A stretch of DNA of 64,000 nt from the NCBI RefSeq assembly GCF_030812785.1, contig NZ_JAUSTJ010000001.1:186001-250000 (forward strand), written 5' to 3'. How positions within the stretch are numbered: the stretch's first letter is position 1; every line of letters starts with the position of its first letter. The notes below the pieces were generated by a model. It searched no databases, was not told the origin of the DNA, and saw only the letters and a program-made list of their open reading frames with translations. This DNA is from Sphingomonas kyeonggiensis (GTDB lineage Bacteria > Pseudomonadota > Alphaproteobacteria > Sphingomonadales > Sphingomonadaceae). Of the stretch, positions 1-9,152 are shown in pieces. The position numbers were made by a program, and so were the translations under genes.

Positions 1-2383
1 CTTCGCGCAGGTCCATGTTGATGCGCGACAGGAAGCCCGAGCCGAGCGCCTGGTTGGCCGTCGCCACCGCCAGCGTATCCGCGAACGGATCGACATTGGT
101 GAGCTGCGTCGCGATGATCTGCGACTGGGGCGAGTTCGGCCGGTCGATCAGGATGATCTTCGGCGTCATCGCCTGGGTGGCGGCGGTGAAGCTCTTGGTA
201 CCGCCGGCGCCGTCAGCCTTCCAGCTGCCGAAGCGCGACTCGAGCGCCGCCTTGATCTCGGCGAGCGGACGATCGCTGACCACGAAGATCTTCGCCTTGT
301 CCGGGCGGATCCACGCCTTGTGCCAGGCGACCAGATCGTCGCGGCTGATCGTCTTGACCACCGCCGGATCGCCCGAGCCCGCGCCGAGCTTCGCATAGGG
401 GCTGTTCGCCGGATAGAGCACGCGCGGCGTCATGCGGCCGGACAGGCCCTGCGGGCTGGTCAGCTCCTGCGCGATCCCGGTCAGCGTCTGGCCGCGCACG
501 CGTTCCAGCTCGGCCGGGGCGAAGGACGGATGCTCGACGACATCGGCGAACAGATCGAGCGCGCCGGCTAGGTTCGGGCTCGGCGCATCGACGCTGAGAT
601 AGGTGCGGTCGGCCGAGCTGCCCGAGCTGATGCCCGCGCCAAGCCGCTCGCGCGCCTCGGCCAGCGCCACCGAATCGAGGCTGGTGGTGCCTTCGTCCAT
701 CATGTTGAGCGTCAGGCGCTGGGTGCCGAGCTTGTCCGACGGATCGGCGGCGATGCCGGCATCGAAGCTCATCTCGACCTGGGTGACCGGCACCGCGGTG
801 CGGTTGGCATAGACGATCTCGATGCCGTTGGAGAGCTTGGTGCGCTCCACCTTCGGGAAGACGAGGTCGCCGATCGGCGCCACTGCGGGCAGCGCGCCGC
901 GGGTGCCCTTGAACGGTTCGGCCTTGGCGCCTTCCGCTGCCGGCTTGGCGGCGACCGCGGTCGCTTCCTGATAGGCCTCGCGCTGGCCGGGGACGACCAT
1001 CACGGTGAGTGCCGGACGGTTCAGCCACTTGTTCGCGGCGGCCTTCACTTCGGCCGGAGTGACCTTCGCGGTCGCTTCCAGCTCCTTCTTGAAGAAGAGC
1101 GGATCGGCCGAATAGAGCTCGCCCGAAGCCAGCGCCACGGCCTTGCCGCCGAAGCCGCCAACCGATTCCAGCCCGCCGATGCGGCCCGAGACCTTGGTGG
1201 TCGCGACGCGGGTCACTTCATCCGCGGTCGGGCCGTTCTTGAGGAGATCGGCGATGACCTCGTCGAGGCGCTTCGAAACCGCCGCCGGATCGCTGCCGGG
1301 CTTCACCACCGCCTGGACGGTGAAGATGCCGAGCTGCGCCATCGACTGGATGTTGGCCGAGACCTGCACCGCGGTCTTGTCCTGGCGGACCAGCGCATTG
1401 TCGAGCCGCGAGCTGGCAAGGCCACCGAGCACCGAAGCGAAGACATTGAGCGGAGTCGCGTCCTTGTCGTTCAGCCCGGGCACCGCCCAGCTGCGCACGA
1501 TCAGCGTCGCGGCGACGCTGTCCTTGATCGTCACCGTCTTGGGCGCCGGCAGCGTCGGCACCGTCACCTTGGGCAGCACGCTTTTCGGGCCGGCCGGGAT
1601 AGCGCCGAAATATTTCTCGACGAGTGGCTTGGCTTCCTTGGCGTCGATATCGCCGGCGAGGACGAGGATCGCGTTGTTCGGGCCGTAGTGCGAGCGGAAC
1701 CAGTTCTTGACGTCGTCGAGGCTGGCGGCATCGAGATCGGCCATCGAGCCGATCACGTTATGGCCATAGGGCGTGCTGCCGAGCAGGTTCTCGAGGATCG
1801 AATAATAGACCAGGCCATAGGGCTGGTTGTCGCCCTGGCGCTTCTCGTTCTGGACGACGCCGCGCTGCTCGTCGAGCACGTCTTGGGTGATCGCGCCGAG
1901 CAGATAGCCCATGCGGTCGCTCTCGAGGAACAGCGCGCGGTCGAGCGCCGGGCGCGGCACGGTCTCGAAATAATTGGTGCGATCGAAGCTGGTGGTGCCG
2001 TTGAAATCGGTGGCGCCGACCTGCTTGAGCGGCTCGAAGAAATCGCCGGGGGCGTTTTCCGAGCCGTTGAACATCAGATGCTCGAACAGGTGGGCGAAGC
2101 CGGTCTTGCCGGTGGGCTCGTGCTTGGAGCCGACATCGTACCAGGTCGACACCGCGACGATCGGCGCCTTGCGATCGGTATGGACCAGCACGCGCAGGCC
2201 GTTCTTGAGCGTGAAGGCCTCATAGGGGATGTCGACCTTCTTCACGAGCTCCGAGACCGGAACCGGCTTGGCCTGGGCCGAGGCGGACGCAGTGGCGGGC
2301 GCCTGCTGGGCGATCGCCGGCATCGCGGCGCCGACTGCCAGCGCGCAGATCGACGCACTGCAGAACATCTTGAACGACTTCAT
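1..2383 (-). CDS. M16 family zinc peptidase, periplasmic (3' end outside the window)
   Basis: Exported insulinase/pitrilysin-family (M16) metalloprotease, expected to degrade peptides in the periplasm. The protein opens with a signal peptide (MKSFKMFCSASICALAV... ending AIAQ). The inverted zinc motif HLFEH sits at residues 98-102 (zinc ligands His98 and His102, catalytic Glu101). The third ligand is probably Glu180 in the VVQNEKRQ segment. A second M16-like half begins near residue 500, giving the usual tandem-domain layout in which only the N-terminal half is catalytic. The start is the ATG at 2381-2383 with GGGGGAAT just upstream. About 794 residues are visible and the gene runs off the left edge without a stop, so its C-terminus is missing only because of the window boundary. 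It is divergent from the M28 peptidase gene. Confidence 0.93.
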   Translation of the reverse strand, partial: MKSFKMFCSASICALAVGAAMPAIAQQAPATASASAQAKPVPVSELVKKVDIPYEAFTLKNGLRVLVHTDRKAPIVAVSTWYDVGSKHEPTGKTGFAHLFEHLMFNGSENAPGDFFEPLKQVGATDFNGTTSFDRTNYFETVPRPALDRALFLESDRMGYLLGAITQDVLDEQRGVVQNEKRQGDNQPYGLVYYSILENLLGSTPYGHNVIGSMADLDAASLDDVKNWFRSHYGPNNAILVLAGDIDAKEAKPLVEKYFGAIPAGPKSVLPKVTVPTLPAPKTVTIKDSVAATLIVRSWAVPGLNDKDATPLNVFASVLGGLASSRLDNALVRQDKTAVQVSANIQSMAQLGIFTVQAVVKPGSDPAAVSKRLDEVIADLLKNGPTADEVTRVATTKVSGRIGGLESVGGFGGKAVALASGELYSADPLFFKKELEATAKVTPAEVKAAANKWLNRPALTVMVVPGQREAYQEATAVAAKPAAEGAKAEPFKGTRGALPAVAPIGDLVFPKVERTKLSNGIEIVYANRTAVPVTQVEMSFDAGIAADPSDKLGTQRLTLNMMDEGTTSLDSVALAEARERLGAGISSGSSADRTYLSVDAPSPNLAGALDLFADVVEHPSFAPAELERVRGQTLTGIAQELTSPQGLSGRMTPRVLYPANSPYAKLGAGSGDPAVVKTISRDDLVAWHKAWIRPDKAKIFVVSDRPLAEIKAALESRFGSWKADGAGGTKSFTAATQAMTPKIILIDRPNSPQSQIIATQLTNVDPFADTLAVATANQALGSGFLSRINMDLRE

Positions 2384-2505
2384 CTGATTCCCCCGAACGG
2401 ACTGGATGGCGGGAGCATAACGCGGTGTATCAGCCCCGCAAGTCAGTTGCGCGCGTTACCAATTGCTCTAGCCTGCCGGAAACTGCGCCATTTCGGGGAG
2501 AATCC

Positions 2506-4182
2506 ATGCGCCTGACACCGTTTCTCATCACGCTCTCGCTCGGCCTGGCCCCGGCTCCGGCGCTGGCCCAGACGGCGACGGCGGAGCCGGTGTTCAGCCC
2601 CGACGAAGTGCGCGCGCATGTCGAGTTCCTCGCCGACGACCTGCTCGGCGGGCGGGACAACGGTACCGAGGGATTCGATATCGCGGCGCGCTATGTCTCC
2701 AGCCGCTTCGATGCGATGGGATTCAAGCCCGGCGGGACCCAGGGCTGGTACCAGCCGGTGAACATCGCCGACTATGTGCTCGACGCCGACAAGCCGGCCT
2801 CGATCACCGTGGGCACCAAGGCGTTCGCAGGCGACGAGGACGTGCTGTTCGGGCCGAGCCCGCTCTATGGCGACGAGACCCAGATTCTGACCGCAGACGC
2901 GGTGTTCGTCGGCCATGGCCGCGAGGAGGATTATGCCGGGCTCGACGTGACCGGCAAGTTCGTCGTCACGCTGATCGGCAACCCGCCGGGCACGCCCCCC
3001 GGCGCGCTCGACCGGCCCGCGATCGCCGGCAAGCACGGCGCGCTCGGCACGATCTACCTGATCACGCCCGACAATCTGAAGGGCGCCTTCCCCTGGGCGC
3101 AGGCGGTTGGCTATTTCCAGCAGCCGCAGAGCAACTGGCTCGATGCCAAGGGATTTCCCAAGGGCGAGAATCCGGGGCTGAAGATCGGCGCCTATGTGAA
3201 GGGCGCCGCCGCCGACGCGATGTTCAAGGGCGCCCCGATGAGCGCCGCCCAGCTCTATGCCGCGCTCGCCACGCCGGAGGCCAAGACCGGCAGCTTCGCG
3301 CTCAAGCAGCGGCTGACGCTGCAGCGGACCAGCATCGTCACGATCAAGAAGAGCAGCAACGTGATCGGCGTGCTGCCGGGATCGGACCCCAGGCTGGCCA
3401 ATGAATATGTCGTTCTCTCCGCGCACCTCGATCACGAAGGCACCCAGCCCGACATCGAGGGCGAGGACAAGATCTTCAACGGCGCGATGGACAATGCCGC
3501 GGGCGTGGCGAGCATGCTCGAGGCCGCGCGCGCCTTCACCCAGACCGGCAAGCGCCCGCGGCGCTCGATCCTGTTCGTCGCGCTGACCGCCGAGGAGGAC
3601 GGGCTGATCGGCTCCGAATATCTCGCCCGCTATCCGGTGACCGGCAGCGGCAAGGTGGTGGCCGACGTCAATCTCGACATGCCGATCCTGCTCTACGACT
3701 TCCAGGACGTCGTCGCCTTCGGTGCCGAGCATTCGACGCTCGGCCCGATCGTCGAGCGCGCCGCGGCGAAGATGGGCGTCACGCTGTCGCCCGATCCGAT
3801 GCCCGAGGAGCAGTTGTTCCTGCGCTCCGATCACTACAGCTTCGTCAAGGCGGGCGTGCCCTCGGTGTTCCTGGTCACGGGCTTCAAGAATGGTGGCGAG
3901 AAAGCGTTCCGCGACTTCCTCAAGACCAACTACCACAAGGTCACCGACGACATCCGCCAGCCCTTCGACTGGAAGGCCGGCGCCAAGTTCGCGAAGATCA
4001 ACTATCTGATCGCCCGCGAGATCGCCGATGCCGACCAGGAGCCGCGCTGGTATGCCGGCAACAGCTTCGGCGAGCGCTATGCCAAGGATGCCCCCAAGGC
4101 GCCGCGGCCCGCGGGTGCCCCCGCCACCGCCCCGGCGCGGTCGCCGGCGGTGATCACCATCCCGGTGCCCGCGAAGAACTGA
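2506..4182 (+). CDS. M28 family zinc aminopeptidase, exported
   Basis: Secreted M28 metallopeptidase, probably an aminopeptidase releasing N-terminal residues in the periplasm. The 558-residue protein has a signal peptide (residues 1-21, ending ALAQ), a PA-like insert in its first half, and the full co-catalytic zinc set. The set is His307 (HLDHEG), Asp329 (GAMDNAAG), Glu363-Glu364 (TAEEDG), Asp391 and His443 (RSDHYS). An upstream in-frame start at 2425 is possible, but the ATG at 2506 has GGGGAGAA at the right distance and directly begins the signal peptide. The tail is rich in Pro/Ala. A short GC hairpin at 4184-4199 follows the stop and may act as a weak terminator before the DUF4157 gene. 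Family call firm, substrate unknown. Confidence 0.93.
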   Translation: MRLTPFLITLSLGLAPAPALAQTATAEPVFSPDEVRAHVEFLADDLLGGRDNGTEGFDIAARYVSSRFDAMGFKPGGTQGWYQPVNIADYVLDADKPASITVGTKAFAGDEDVLFGPSPLYGDETQILTADAVFVGHGREEDYAGLDVTGKFVVTLIGNPPGTPPGALDRPAIAGKHGALGTIYLITPDNLKGAFPWAQAVGYFQQPQSNWLDAKGFPKGENPGLKIGAYVKGAAADAMFKGAPMSAAQLYAALATPEAKTGSFALKQRLTLQRTSIVTIKKSSNVIGVLPGSDPRLANEYVVLSAHLDHEGTQPDIEGEDKIFNGAMDNAAGVASMLEAARAFTQTGKRPRRSILFVALTAEEDGLIGSEYLARYPVTGSGKVVADVNLDMPILLYDFQDVVAFGAEHSTLGPIVERAAAKMGVTLSPDPMPEEQLFLRSDHYSFVKAGVPSVFLVTGFKNGGEKAFRDFLKTNYHKVTDDIRQPFDWKAGAKFAKINYLIAREIADADQEPRWYAGNSFGERYAKDAPKAPRPAGAPATAPARSPAVITIPVPAKN

Positions 4183-4264
4183 CGCCCCCGGACCGGGGCC
4201 ATTTGCGCTTTCGCGCGGCGGCCAAAGCCGGCAATCTCGCAGCGAAGCCCTGCGAGGAACCGCC

Positions 4265-6490
4265 GTGTACGACCGCGCGAACCGCAAGCCGAAGGCGGAC
4301 CCGCGAGCCAGTGCGGGGCCGGCTGCACGCGCGCCGGTGCAGCGAGCGGCGGCGCCGACGCCCTATCACAGCCTGCCCGGTTCGGTCGGCCTGACCCAGC
4401 CCAACCGCACCGGCCTGCCCGACGGGCTGAAGAGCGGCATCGAGGGGCTCTCCGGCCTGTCGATGGACGATGTCCGCGTGCACCGCGGATCGAGCCGGCC
4501 CGCCGCGATCCAGGCGCATGCCTATACCCAGGGCAGCGAGATCCATCTCGCCCCCGGCCAGGAGCGCCACCTGGCCCACGAGGCCTGGCACGTCGTCCAG
4601 CAAAAGCAGGGACGGGTCGCGCCCACGATGCGGCTCGGCGATACCGCGATCAACGACGATGCCGGGCTGGAGGGTGAAGCGGACCGGATGGGCGATCGGG
4701 CGCTGGCAAACCCTTCGCCTTCCGGCATCGGCACGGGCGGCGCTTCCCGCGCCCTGCCCGCATCCGGCGGCGTGGTGCAGGGCAAGCTCTACATGATGGA
4801 CACGCCGATCGGTCTTACCAAGTCCGCCGTGGAGGCGCGTTGGCTGAGCAAGGCCGGCACATCGGCGCGCAGGCTGGCGGGATCGCAGGTCACCTTCGAC
4901 GAAGTCATGACCCAGCTCGAGACATGGGCTGCGGACGACGTGACGGAACGGCGTTATTACCGCAAATACGAAACCCTGTTCCGGGCTGCCGTCGGCGCGA
5001 TCCTCGAACGGAAGAAGGCGGAACGGGGCCCTTCGGCACCCGTCACCAACTTCGATCCGGTCGGCGACCCGTTCGACCTTGGCAGAATGCTCGAAAGCCA
5101 GGCCGTCTCCAAGGTCAAGCAGAGTGCAGAGCTGCGCCGCAGCGCCTCGCTTTCCGTCGAAGATACCGAGGGCCTGCGCACGGCCGCCACCCGCAGCTTT
5201 CGACACAAGGACGATACTGCACTGAGATATCGCGTGGAAACCTGGGGCCACAAGCTGGAGGGCGGCGCCAGCGATCACACCTATCTCGGCCTGATCAACA
5301 AGTTGAAATCACCCGAGAGAACCGAACAGCAGATCGCCGGGATTCTGGCCGACGCACTGATCGGCGGCGACTATCCGGAAGGCGCGCGAGACGTGGTGCG
5401 CAAGTTCGTCGCGATCGTGCACAGTTCGGAGCTGGCCCGTGCGGCGATCAATCCCACGGCAATGTATGCTGCACTCCGCAATTTTGCCGCAGGGCGCTCC
5501 AAGGATCCCGAAGGCCTGTTCCATTATCTCCAGAACACGGTGCTGTTCGTAATGGCGGAGGACGACAACAAGGGCCTTGGCGGCTCTAAAATGAGCCAGC
5601 ACCACCGTGGCGAGGTCAAGTTCGACCGCAGCAATGCAGTATTCAGCCGCATCGCGGTCGCCGAATATGATGCGATGGCGAAATTCGGTGCCAGTCTCGG
5701 CCATGATGTCAGCACGCCTGAGGGTTTCACGGCGTTCGTGAAGAAGCTCACCGCTTTCCTGGAAGCGGCACGTTCCAAGATATTCCCGGAGGAGCATCGC
5801 AGCTTCAAGAGACTGCCGTCCTCGTCCCTGGCGGCATCTAGCGTGCCGGTGCGCGATCCAGGCACATCGAGCACTCCGGTCCATGACCCCGGACCGATGC
5901 TGCCGGGCACGCCGCCGCTCGATATCTTATCCGATCCCGGCACCCCGGTGATCGACCTGGGAGAGGAGGAAGAGGAGCCGCCCCTGTCGGCAACACCGCC
6001 GCTCAGGCGCTCGTCGTCGAGCGCGAAGCGGAGCCGCAGTGAACGGGACATGGAAGTACCGGCCAAGGGGCAACCCGTGCTCAAGGAGGCGCGTACGCCG
6101 CGAGGCGTGCGGATCTCCGATCTTCGCGATGCGGTGGAGTTCGAAGGCCATCTGTTCGCGCCCAATGTCGAAGGCGTGCGCGATCTCGGCGAGTGCCTGT
6201 GGGATACGCTGCGCCGATTGGGGGTAACCGATACGAAGCTTGGCGAGGCCGCGGTGGCGGCAGGTGTGACCGTCGACGCGCATGTCGACGTCCAGAAGCT
6301 CGCACCGCTGCTCGACGCGCTCAGGGATCGTGGGGTGACGATTCGGGTCCGGCTCGTCACCATCGATCTGGCGTTGCTCTTGGTGACCCATGCGATGACC
6401 TATGGCAACGCAGGCCCCACCGCCTATGTCGGCCTGTTCACGCAAGGCGATGAGGGGCATTTCGTCCCGGGCATCCCCAAGAGGAAATAG
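4265..6490 (+). CDS. eCIS-core (DUF4157) protein with a C-terminal candidate papain/OTU-like domain
   Basis: Large (741 aa) modular protein with no signal peptide. Residues ~40-150 match the DUF4157/eCIS-core family: a GLPDGLK segment, a DDVRVHR segment, and HEAWHVVQQ with an HExxH motif (His105, Glu106, His109), then EADRMG as possible third ligand. The family is known as the conserved front part of toxins associated with extracellular contractile injection systems. The middle ~400 residues are helical-looking and unrecognised. A Pro/Ser/Asp-rich linker (~525-600) carries a basic AKRSRSER patch. The C-terminus (~610-741) has GECLWDTL (Cys644) and GHFVPG (His732), a spacing and context reminiscent of OTU/papain-like cysteine proteases; this part is my inference. 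Start is the GTG at 4265, preceded by GCGAGGAA. No injection-system structural gene is in the window. The N-terminal block recurs in the gene at 9153. Confidence 0.8.
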   Translation: MYDRANRKPKADPRASAGPAARAPVQRAAAPTPYHSLPGSVGLTQPNRTGLPDGLKSGIEGLSGLSMDDVRVHRGSSRPAAIQAHAYTQGSEIHLAPGQERHLAHEAWHVVQQKQGRVAPTMRLGDTAINDDAGLEGEADRMGDRALANPSPSGIGTGGASRALPASGGVVQGKLYMMDTPIGLTKSAVEARWLSKAGTSARRLAGSQVTFDEVMTQLETWAADDVTERRYYRKYETLFRAAVGAILERKKAERGPSAPVTNFDPVGDPFDLGRMLESQAVSKVKQSAELRRSASLSVEDTEGLRTAATRSFRHKDDTALRYRVETWGHKLEGGASDHTYLGLINKLKSPERTEQQIAGILADALIGGDYPEGARDVVRKFVAIVHSSELARAAINPTAMYAALRNFAAGRSKDPEGLFHYLQNTVLFVMAEDDNKGLGGSKMSQHHRGEVKFDRSNAVFSRIAVAEYDAMAKFGASLGHDVSTPEGFTAFVKKLTAFLEAARSKIFPEEHRSFKRLPSSSLAASSVPVRDPGTSSTPVHDPGPMLPGTPPLDILSDPGTPVIDLGEEEEEPPLSATPPLRRSSSSAKRSRSERDMEVPAKGQPVLKEARTPRGVRISDLRDAVEFEGHLFAPNVEGVRDLGECLWDTLRRLGVTDTKLGEAAVAAGVTVDAHVDVQKLAPLLDALRDRGVTIRVRLVTIDLALLLVTHAMTYGNAGPTAYVGLFTQGDEGHFVPGIPKRK

Positions 6491-6495
6491 CCACG

Positions 6496-6522
6496 AAAAA
6501 GGCCGGAGCTTGCGCCCCGGCC
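6496..6522 (-). terminator. Rho-independent terminator of the TonB receptor gene
   Basis: Read on the minus strand, an 8-bp GC stem (one G-T pair) with a CGCAAG loop is followed by TTTTTC. It lies just past the stop of the receptor gene and just past the stop of the converging DUF4157 gene, so it may serve both. Confidence 0.75.
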
Positions 6523-6562
6523 CTTCCCCTTTCCTCCCCTGCCGTCCGTGGGGAGGTGCGGC

Positions 6563-8917
6563 TTAGAAGCCCGCCTTCAGCGTCACGAAGAACTGCTGCG
6601 GCGCGCCGACCATCAGCGTCATGTTGTCGCCCGAATTGCCGAAGCCGTTCGTGCCGATCGTCGAAACATACTTCTTGTCGAACAGGTTGGTCGCATTGGC
6701 CTGGATCTCCAGGTCGTGGCCGCCCAGGTCGAACTTGTAGCCGAGCGTGGCGTCGACCAGCACCCGGCCACCCACCGACTGGTCGTTGGTGTAGGTGAAG
6801 TAGCGCTTGCTCATATAGTTGGCGCCGATGCGGGCGTTGAAGCCGCCCAGGTCATAGGTCAGCTCGCCCTTGAGCAGGTGCTTGGGCGCATCGACCACGG
6901 TCTTGCCCCTGGTCGCGGCGAGCAGCGCGCCGGCGGCGTTGCGGACATCGTCGCGATAGGTCGAGTCATTGTAGCTGTACGACACGAAAGCGCCGAAGCC
7001 GCTGCCGAGACGCAGGTCACCGGTCGCCTCGAAGCCGATCGAGCGGACGTCGCCGACATTCTGCAGCGTCACCGGGTTGCCGACGATGCCGGCGCCCGTG
7101 GTCACGCCAAGCAGGCGGTTGCGGAAGTTGACATAATAGCCGGCGAGCGAGCCGGTGAACGGCCCCGAGCGCAGGCGGCCGCCGAGTTCATAGGTGTCCG
7201 ACTGTTCGGGCTTGAGCCTGGTCGAGCCCGAGAGCAGCGCGTTGAAACCGGCCTGCGTCGTGGCGAACGGGCCGGTGGTGGCCGAGGCGACGAAGGCGCG
7301 CGTCACCTGGCTGAACCCACCGAAGAGCTCGGCGCCGCCGCCGATCTTGTAGTTGAAGCCCGCGGTCGGCTGGAACCAGTCGGTGACGTCGATCTCGCCC
7401 GAGGCGAGGCCGCCCGAGACGTTCGGGCTGGCCTTGTCCTTCACCTTGAAGCCCTTCCAGCCCAGGTTCAGCGTCAGGTCGCCGAAGGTCAGCTTGTCCT
7501 GGACATAATATTGGAAGGTGTCGGTGGCGTAGTCGAAATCCCACTGGGTGGCGAAGGGGTTCGACTGGAAGTCGAGGCTGTCGCGAGTCACTTCGGTGCG
7601 GCTGCTCAGCGCGTAGAAGCGGCGGGCCTGCTGGAAGTCGTTCCGCTCGTACCAGAAGCCGACGGTGACGTCGTTGTGCTCGCCGAACTGGCCGCCGGTG
7701 TGGCCGAACACCCCCTTGCGGTCCATGTCGTATTCGGTGGTGCGGATCGAGATCGGCGAGGCGCCGGCGCCCGGGCTGCCGACGTACGGCGTGTACCACA
7801 GGCCCTGGCCATGGTTGTTGTGGTAATAGCCCTTGAGCGCGAAGTTGAGCCCGCCGGTCTCACCCTCGACCCCGAAGGAGCCGATCCAGTCGCGGCGAAG
7901 GCCCGCAGCGTTGAAATAGGCATCGTCGATGGTCTGGAACGGCGCCGGGAAGACCTTGCCGGCAGCCGGGTTGCTCGGCGCCAGGCCGGTGATGTCGGAG
8001 AGGCCATCGGCACCGGGCGCGCCCGTGCTGTTGTTCACATTGTCGATATTGTTGGCGATGTCGGCAAGGCGCACCGCCAGCGCATAATCGTTCGAGATAT
8101 TGTCCCACTTGTAGCCAAAGTGGTTGATCATGCCGAGCGACAGATCCTGATAGTCGTTCTCGCGGCGATCCGAATAGCTGATCGTGCCGACCAGGCGGAC
8201 GCCGTCGGCCACCGGCGCGACGATCTTGCCATTGGCCTGGTTGGTGCGCTGCGAGCCCCAGCCCTTCCACTTGTCCATGTCCGAATAGACATAGGACGCA
8301 TAGGCCTTCACGCCGCCGCCGATATCGCCACTCTCGATGCGGCCGAACAGGCGCACGGTGTTCTCGCTGCCATAGGTGCCCTCGGCATGCACGCCGAACT
8401 GATCCGACGGATCGCGCGAGAAGAACTCGATCGTTCCGCCGAGATTGTTGGTCGCCTGGGTGCCGATCGAACCGGCGCCCTGCGACACGCGGACCTCGCC
8501 GACATTCTCGCTGCTGACCGCGCGGCTGATGTGCAGGCCGTTGACGTTGCCATAGCTGGCATCGCCGAGCGGGATGCCGTCGAGCGTGAAGCCCAGCTGG
8601 TTCTGGTTGAAGCCGCGGATCGAGACGCGCTGCGCCCATTCATAGGCGCCGAACGGATCGGCCGACTGGAAATTGACGCTGGGCAGCTTCTCGATCGCCT
8701 TGAGCGGGCTGGTGCCCGCGGCGAGTTCGGCGATGTCGCTGGCCGAGATCTGCTGGACCTGGCGGGTCTCGCCGCGGCCGATCACGACGATCTGGTTTTC
8801 TTCCGACGAGCCTTCGTCGGCGGCAGGAGCCGGCGCGACCGTCTGCGCGTCCTGCGCGAAAGCGGCACCGGAAACCAGCATCGAGGTGCCGGCGAGCAGA
8901 ATGGAAAGCGTGCGCAT
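6563..8917 (-). CDS. TonB-dependent outer-membrane receptor
   Basis: Outer-membrane beta-barrel transporter that takes up a scarce ligand (siderophore, vitamin or oligosaccharide; not determinable here) using TonB energy. The 784-residue protein has a signal peptide (MRTLSILLAGTSML... ending AFAQ). A plug domain covers ~40-190, including VSIRGFNQNQ and TNNLGGTIEFFS, and a long barrel ends in the aromatic C-terminus FFVTLKAGF, as needed for BAM recognition. The TonB box is probably the NQIVVIG stretch right after the mature N-terminus. Start is the ATG at 8915-8917 with a G-rich ribosome site. The gene sits between two same-family DUF4157 genes on the opposite strand, converging with the first and divergent from the second. 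It has its own terminator. Confidence 0.95.
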   Translation of the reverse strand: MRTLSILLAGTSMLVSGAAFAQDAQTVAPAPAADEGSSEENQIVVIGRGETRQVQQISASDIAELAAGTSPLKAIEKLPSVNFQSADPFGAYEWAQRVSIRGFNQNQLGFTLDGIPLGDASYGNVNGLHISRAVSSENVGEVRVSQGAGSIGTQATNNLGGTIEFFSRDPSDQFGVHAEGTYGSENTVRLFGRIESGDIGGGVKAYASYVYSDMDKWKGWGSQRTNQANGKIVAPVADGVRLVGTISYSDRRENDYQDLSLGMINHFGYKWDNISNDYALAVRLADIANNIDNVNNSTGAPGADGLSDITGLAPSNPAAGKVFPAPFQTIDDAYFNAAGLRRDWIGSFGVEGETGGLNFALKGYYHNNHGQGLWYTPYVGSPGAGASPISIRTTEYDMDRKGVFGHTGGQFGEHNDVTVGFWYERNDFQQARRFYALSSRTEVTRDSLDFQSNPFATQWDFDYATDTFQYYVQDKLTFGDLTLNLGWKGFKVKDKASPNVSGGLASGEIDVTDWFQPTAGFNYKIGGGAELFGGFSQVTRAFVASATTGPFATTQAGFNALLSGSTRLKPEQSDTYELGGRLRSGPFTGSLAGYYVNFRNRLLGVTTGAGIVGNPVTLQNVGDVRSIGFEATGDLRLGSGFGAFVSYSYNDSTYRDDVRNAAGALLAATRGKTVVDAPKHLLKGELTYDLGGFNARIGANYMSKRYFTYTNDQSVGGRVLVDATLGYKFDLGGHDLEIQANATNLFDKKYVSTIGTNGFGNSGDNMTLMVGAPQQFFVTLKAGF

Positions 8918-9152
8918 TGGGCGTGTTCCCCCCGGGATATTATCGGCTCGGGCACTGTGCCCGGCGGCGAGGGGCTAGGATTTGTGCGTTGCAACATCGC
9001 GTAGCGGCGATGGCAGTTGCGCGACCGTGAAGTTACAGGTTTCGGACATGCAACGAGCGCCGTAGCGGCAACCGCCATAACGAAGCTAATCGTCGTTCCA
9101 CTTTGCGACGGCCTGGGTCATAGTCATGACGAGACGGCGCAGAGGAAGGTGC

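Noticed and set aside
2443..4287. Very long (614-codon) minus-strand open frame over the M28 gene
   Set aside because: Arg/Ala/Gly-rich translation typical of antisense frames in GC-rich genes; the plus-strand frame has complete catalytic motifs. The same reasoning removes the other long antisense frames, such as 17080-20022 and 47470-50532.
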